A stretch of DNA of 7,387 nucleotides from UBA5614 sp034678545 (GTDB taxonomy: Bacteria; Cloacimonadota; Cloacimonadia; Cloacimonadales; Cloacimonadaceae), in the NCBI GenBank assembly GCA_034678545.1, contig JAXDBS010000086.1, positions 1 through 7,387 of the forward strand, read 5' to 3'. The notes under the pieces were generated by a model. That model saw only the letters and a list, made by a program, of their open reading frames with translations, did no database searches and was not told the origin of the DNA. Position numbers and translations under genes: made by a program. Positions 6,229-7,387 of this stretch are shown here, piece by piece (within the stretch, counting starts at the first letter, position 1; every line of letters begins with the position of its first letter).

Positions 6229-7387
6229 TCATTGATTATAATAGAGAACCATCTCATAGGGATGGGGCCGGTTGGTCACCGCGTCATGTTCCTTGAGCTT
6301 GAGGGCAATGTAGCTTTCGATCAGCTCTTCATTGAAGACGCCGTTCTCGGTCAGGTAGCGGTGGTCGTCCCGCAAGGCCTGCATCGCTTCCCTGAGGTCG
6401 GCGGGGATGGAGGCGAGGGTGGCCTTTTTCTTCTCGGACCAGGCGAAGACGTTATCGTCAAAGGGGCCGAAATTGTGCTTGGCGGGATCGATCCTGTTTT
6501 TGATCCCGTCCAGGCCGGCCAGCAGCAGGGCGCTCATGGCCAGGTAAGGATTGCAGGTGGCGTCTCCGGTGCGGAATTCGAAGCGCTTGGATTCCCGGTC
6601 CGTCACATATTTGGGGATGCGGATGGCGGCGCTGCGGTTGGCCAGGCCGAAGAACAGCTTGACGGGAGCTTCGAAACCCGGCAGGAGCCGCTTGTATGAA
6701 TTGGTGCTGGGATTGGTGAAGGCCACCACGCTGCGGCCGTGCTTCAGGATGCCGCCGATGAAATACAGGGCTTCCCGGGAGAGGTCAGCATAACCGCCCT
6801 TTTTGTAGAAAACGTTTCTGCCTTTTTTGTGCAGCATCATGTGGAAGTGCATCCCGTTGCCGGCCTGGTTGTAAATCGGCTTGGGCATGAAGGTGGCGGT
6901 CAGGCCGTTGGCCAGAGCAGTGCGGCGGATGATGTCCTTCATGACCATGGTGTCGTCACAGATCTTGGGAAAGCCGAGCAGTTCGGTCTCGATCTCCTGC
7001 TGGGAGGAAAGCCCCACCTCGTGGTGATGGTAGCGGATATTGATGCCCATTTCTTCCATCACGTCCACCATGGACTGGCGCACTTCGAAGAAACGGTCAA
7101 AAGGCACGTTCATGTGATAGCCTTTCACGTCCTGCTGTGAAACGGCGTCCCCGTCGTCAAACTCGTCCGGCAGGGCGTCCTTGCTCTCGGTCGAGGACAG
7201 GTTATAACCGGCGCTGAACTCGTCGTACATATACTCAGCGCCGTCCAGCAGATGGAATTCCAGCTCCGGGATCCAGAGCGAGGTGTCGGCGATGCCAGTG
7301 CTGAGCAGGTATTCGTGCGCCCGCCGGGCCACGCTGCGGGGGTCTTTTTTCACCCCAATGCGCGTTTCTGGATCGCAGATGGAACAG
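6229..7387 (-). CDS. glnA: Glutamine synthetase type I, C-terminal part (5' end beyond window)
   Basis: ATP-dependent condensation of glutamate and ammonia to glutamine in the cytoplasm; the family forms dodecamers. The frame is open to the window edge, and the GTG at 7353 is internal: the residues before it, CDPETRIGVKKDPR, match the segment that normally leads into the catalytic domain. About 100 N-terminal residues (the beta-grasp domain) are therefore missing here. Family motifs in order: PELEF (metal-binding Glu pair, near 7260), HHHEV with a following QQEIE (near 7020 to 6980), ATFMPKP then NQAGNGMHFH (6841-6870, ammonium/glutamate-site His), NPSTNSYKRLLPGFEAP (catalytic Arg and flap Glu, about 6670-6720), NRSAAIRIP, KRFEFRTGDATCNPYLA, and the terminal PHPYEMVLYY. 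Active-site residues look intact. At the adenylylation loop, where type I-beta enzymes have NLYxLP, this protein has NVFAWS (Phe codon 6445-6447), so AdenylylTransferase control is unlikely. A strong terminator follows, so it is a separate unit or the last gene of one. Confidence 0.94.
   Translation of the reverse strand, partial: CSICDPETRIGVKKDPRSVARRAHEYLLSTGIADTSLWIPELEFHLLDGAEYMYDEFSAGYNLSSTESKDALPDEFDDGDAVSQQDVKGYHMNVPFDRFFEVRQSMVDVMEEMGINIRYHHHEVGLSSQQEIETELLGFPKICDDTMVMKDIIRRTALANGLTATFMPKPIYNQAGNGMHFHMMLHKKGRNVFYKKGGYADLSREALYFIGGILKHGRSVVAFTNPSTNSYKRLLPGFEAPVKLFFGLANRSAAIRIPKYVTDRESKRFEFRTGDATCNPYLAMSALLLAGLDGIKNRIDPAKHNFGPFDDNVFAWSEKKKATLASIPADLREAMQALRDDHRYLTENGVFNEELIESYIALKLKEHDAVTNRPHPYEMVLYYNQ

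Noticed and set aside
5997..6257. 86-codon minus-strand ORF bridging the intergenic region
   Set aside because: It overlaps the end of glutamine synthetase, runs through the terminator hairpin and into the methyltransferase start, has no family motif, and is not compatible with the transcript layout.
6232..7140. Plus-strand open frames of 80-155 codons opposite glutamine synthetase
   Set aside because: They are antisense to a strongly conserved enzyme and show no motifs of their own.
7351..7353. GTG as the start codon of glutamine synthetase
   Set aside because: The frame stays open to the window edge and the upstream residues match the conserved segment before the catalytic domain, so the start lies outside.

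Overview
This window looks like a chromosomal segment of a moderately GC-rich Gram-negative bacterium. All recognisable genes lie on the minus strand, so transcription runs from high to low coordinates. The mosaic secreted protein that fills the lower two thirds combines a gingipain-type C25 fold with CARDB-like, nidogen-like, MAM-like and fibronectin III domains. Together with the membrane methyltransferase beside it, this points to the FCB (Fibrobacteres-Chlorobi-Bacteroidetes) group. Cloacimonadota or a related candidate phylum is my best guess, by family resemblance only; no rRNA or other marker gene is present.

Layout, in transcription order. (1) 7387-6229 is the 3' part of a type I glutamine synthetase gene whose N-terminal region lies beyond the window edge. 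It ends at a clear intrinsic terminator (about 6187-6215). (2) 6228-6011 is a 218-base intergenic region. Besides the terminator it holds a perfect 10-bp inverted repeat, with a possible 10-codon leader ORF that stops in its loop. (3) 6010-5261 encodes a multi-pass membrane methyltransferase of the ICMT/PEMT family. (4) After 58 bases without a visible terminator, 5202-1 is one uninterrupted reading frame of 1734 codons that runs off the window. It encodes a signal peptide, a C25-type propeptide and catalytic-like domain, and a long chain of beta-sandwich modules. The window ends in what looks like the linker before a C-terminal sorting domain.

How the genes may work together. Glutamine synthetase is a separate nitrogen-assimilation unit with its own terminator. 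The methyltransferase and the C25-like protein are probably co-transcribed. The C25-like protein carries Tyr where gingipains have the catalytic His, although the nucleophile Cys position is kept, so it may be a non-proteolytic surface or adhesive protein. If it is a type IX secretion substrate, as its architecture suggests, the neighbouring methyltransferase could act on the envelope lipid to which such cargo is anchored; that link is inference only.

No tRNA, rRNA, CRISPR array, insertion sequence or phage gene was seen. The many plus-strand open frames across 1-5200 are mirror images of the large minus-strand gene.
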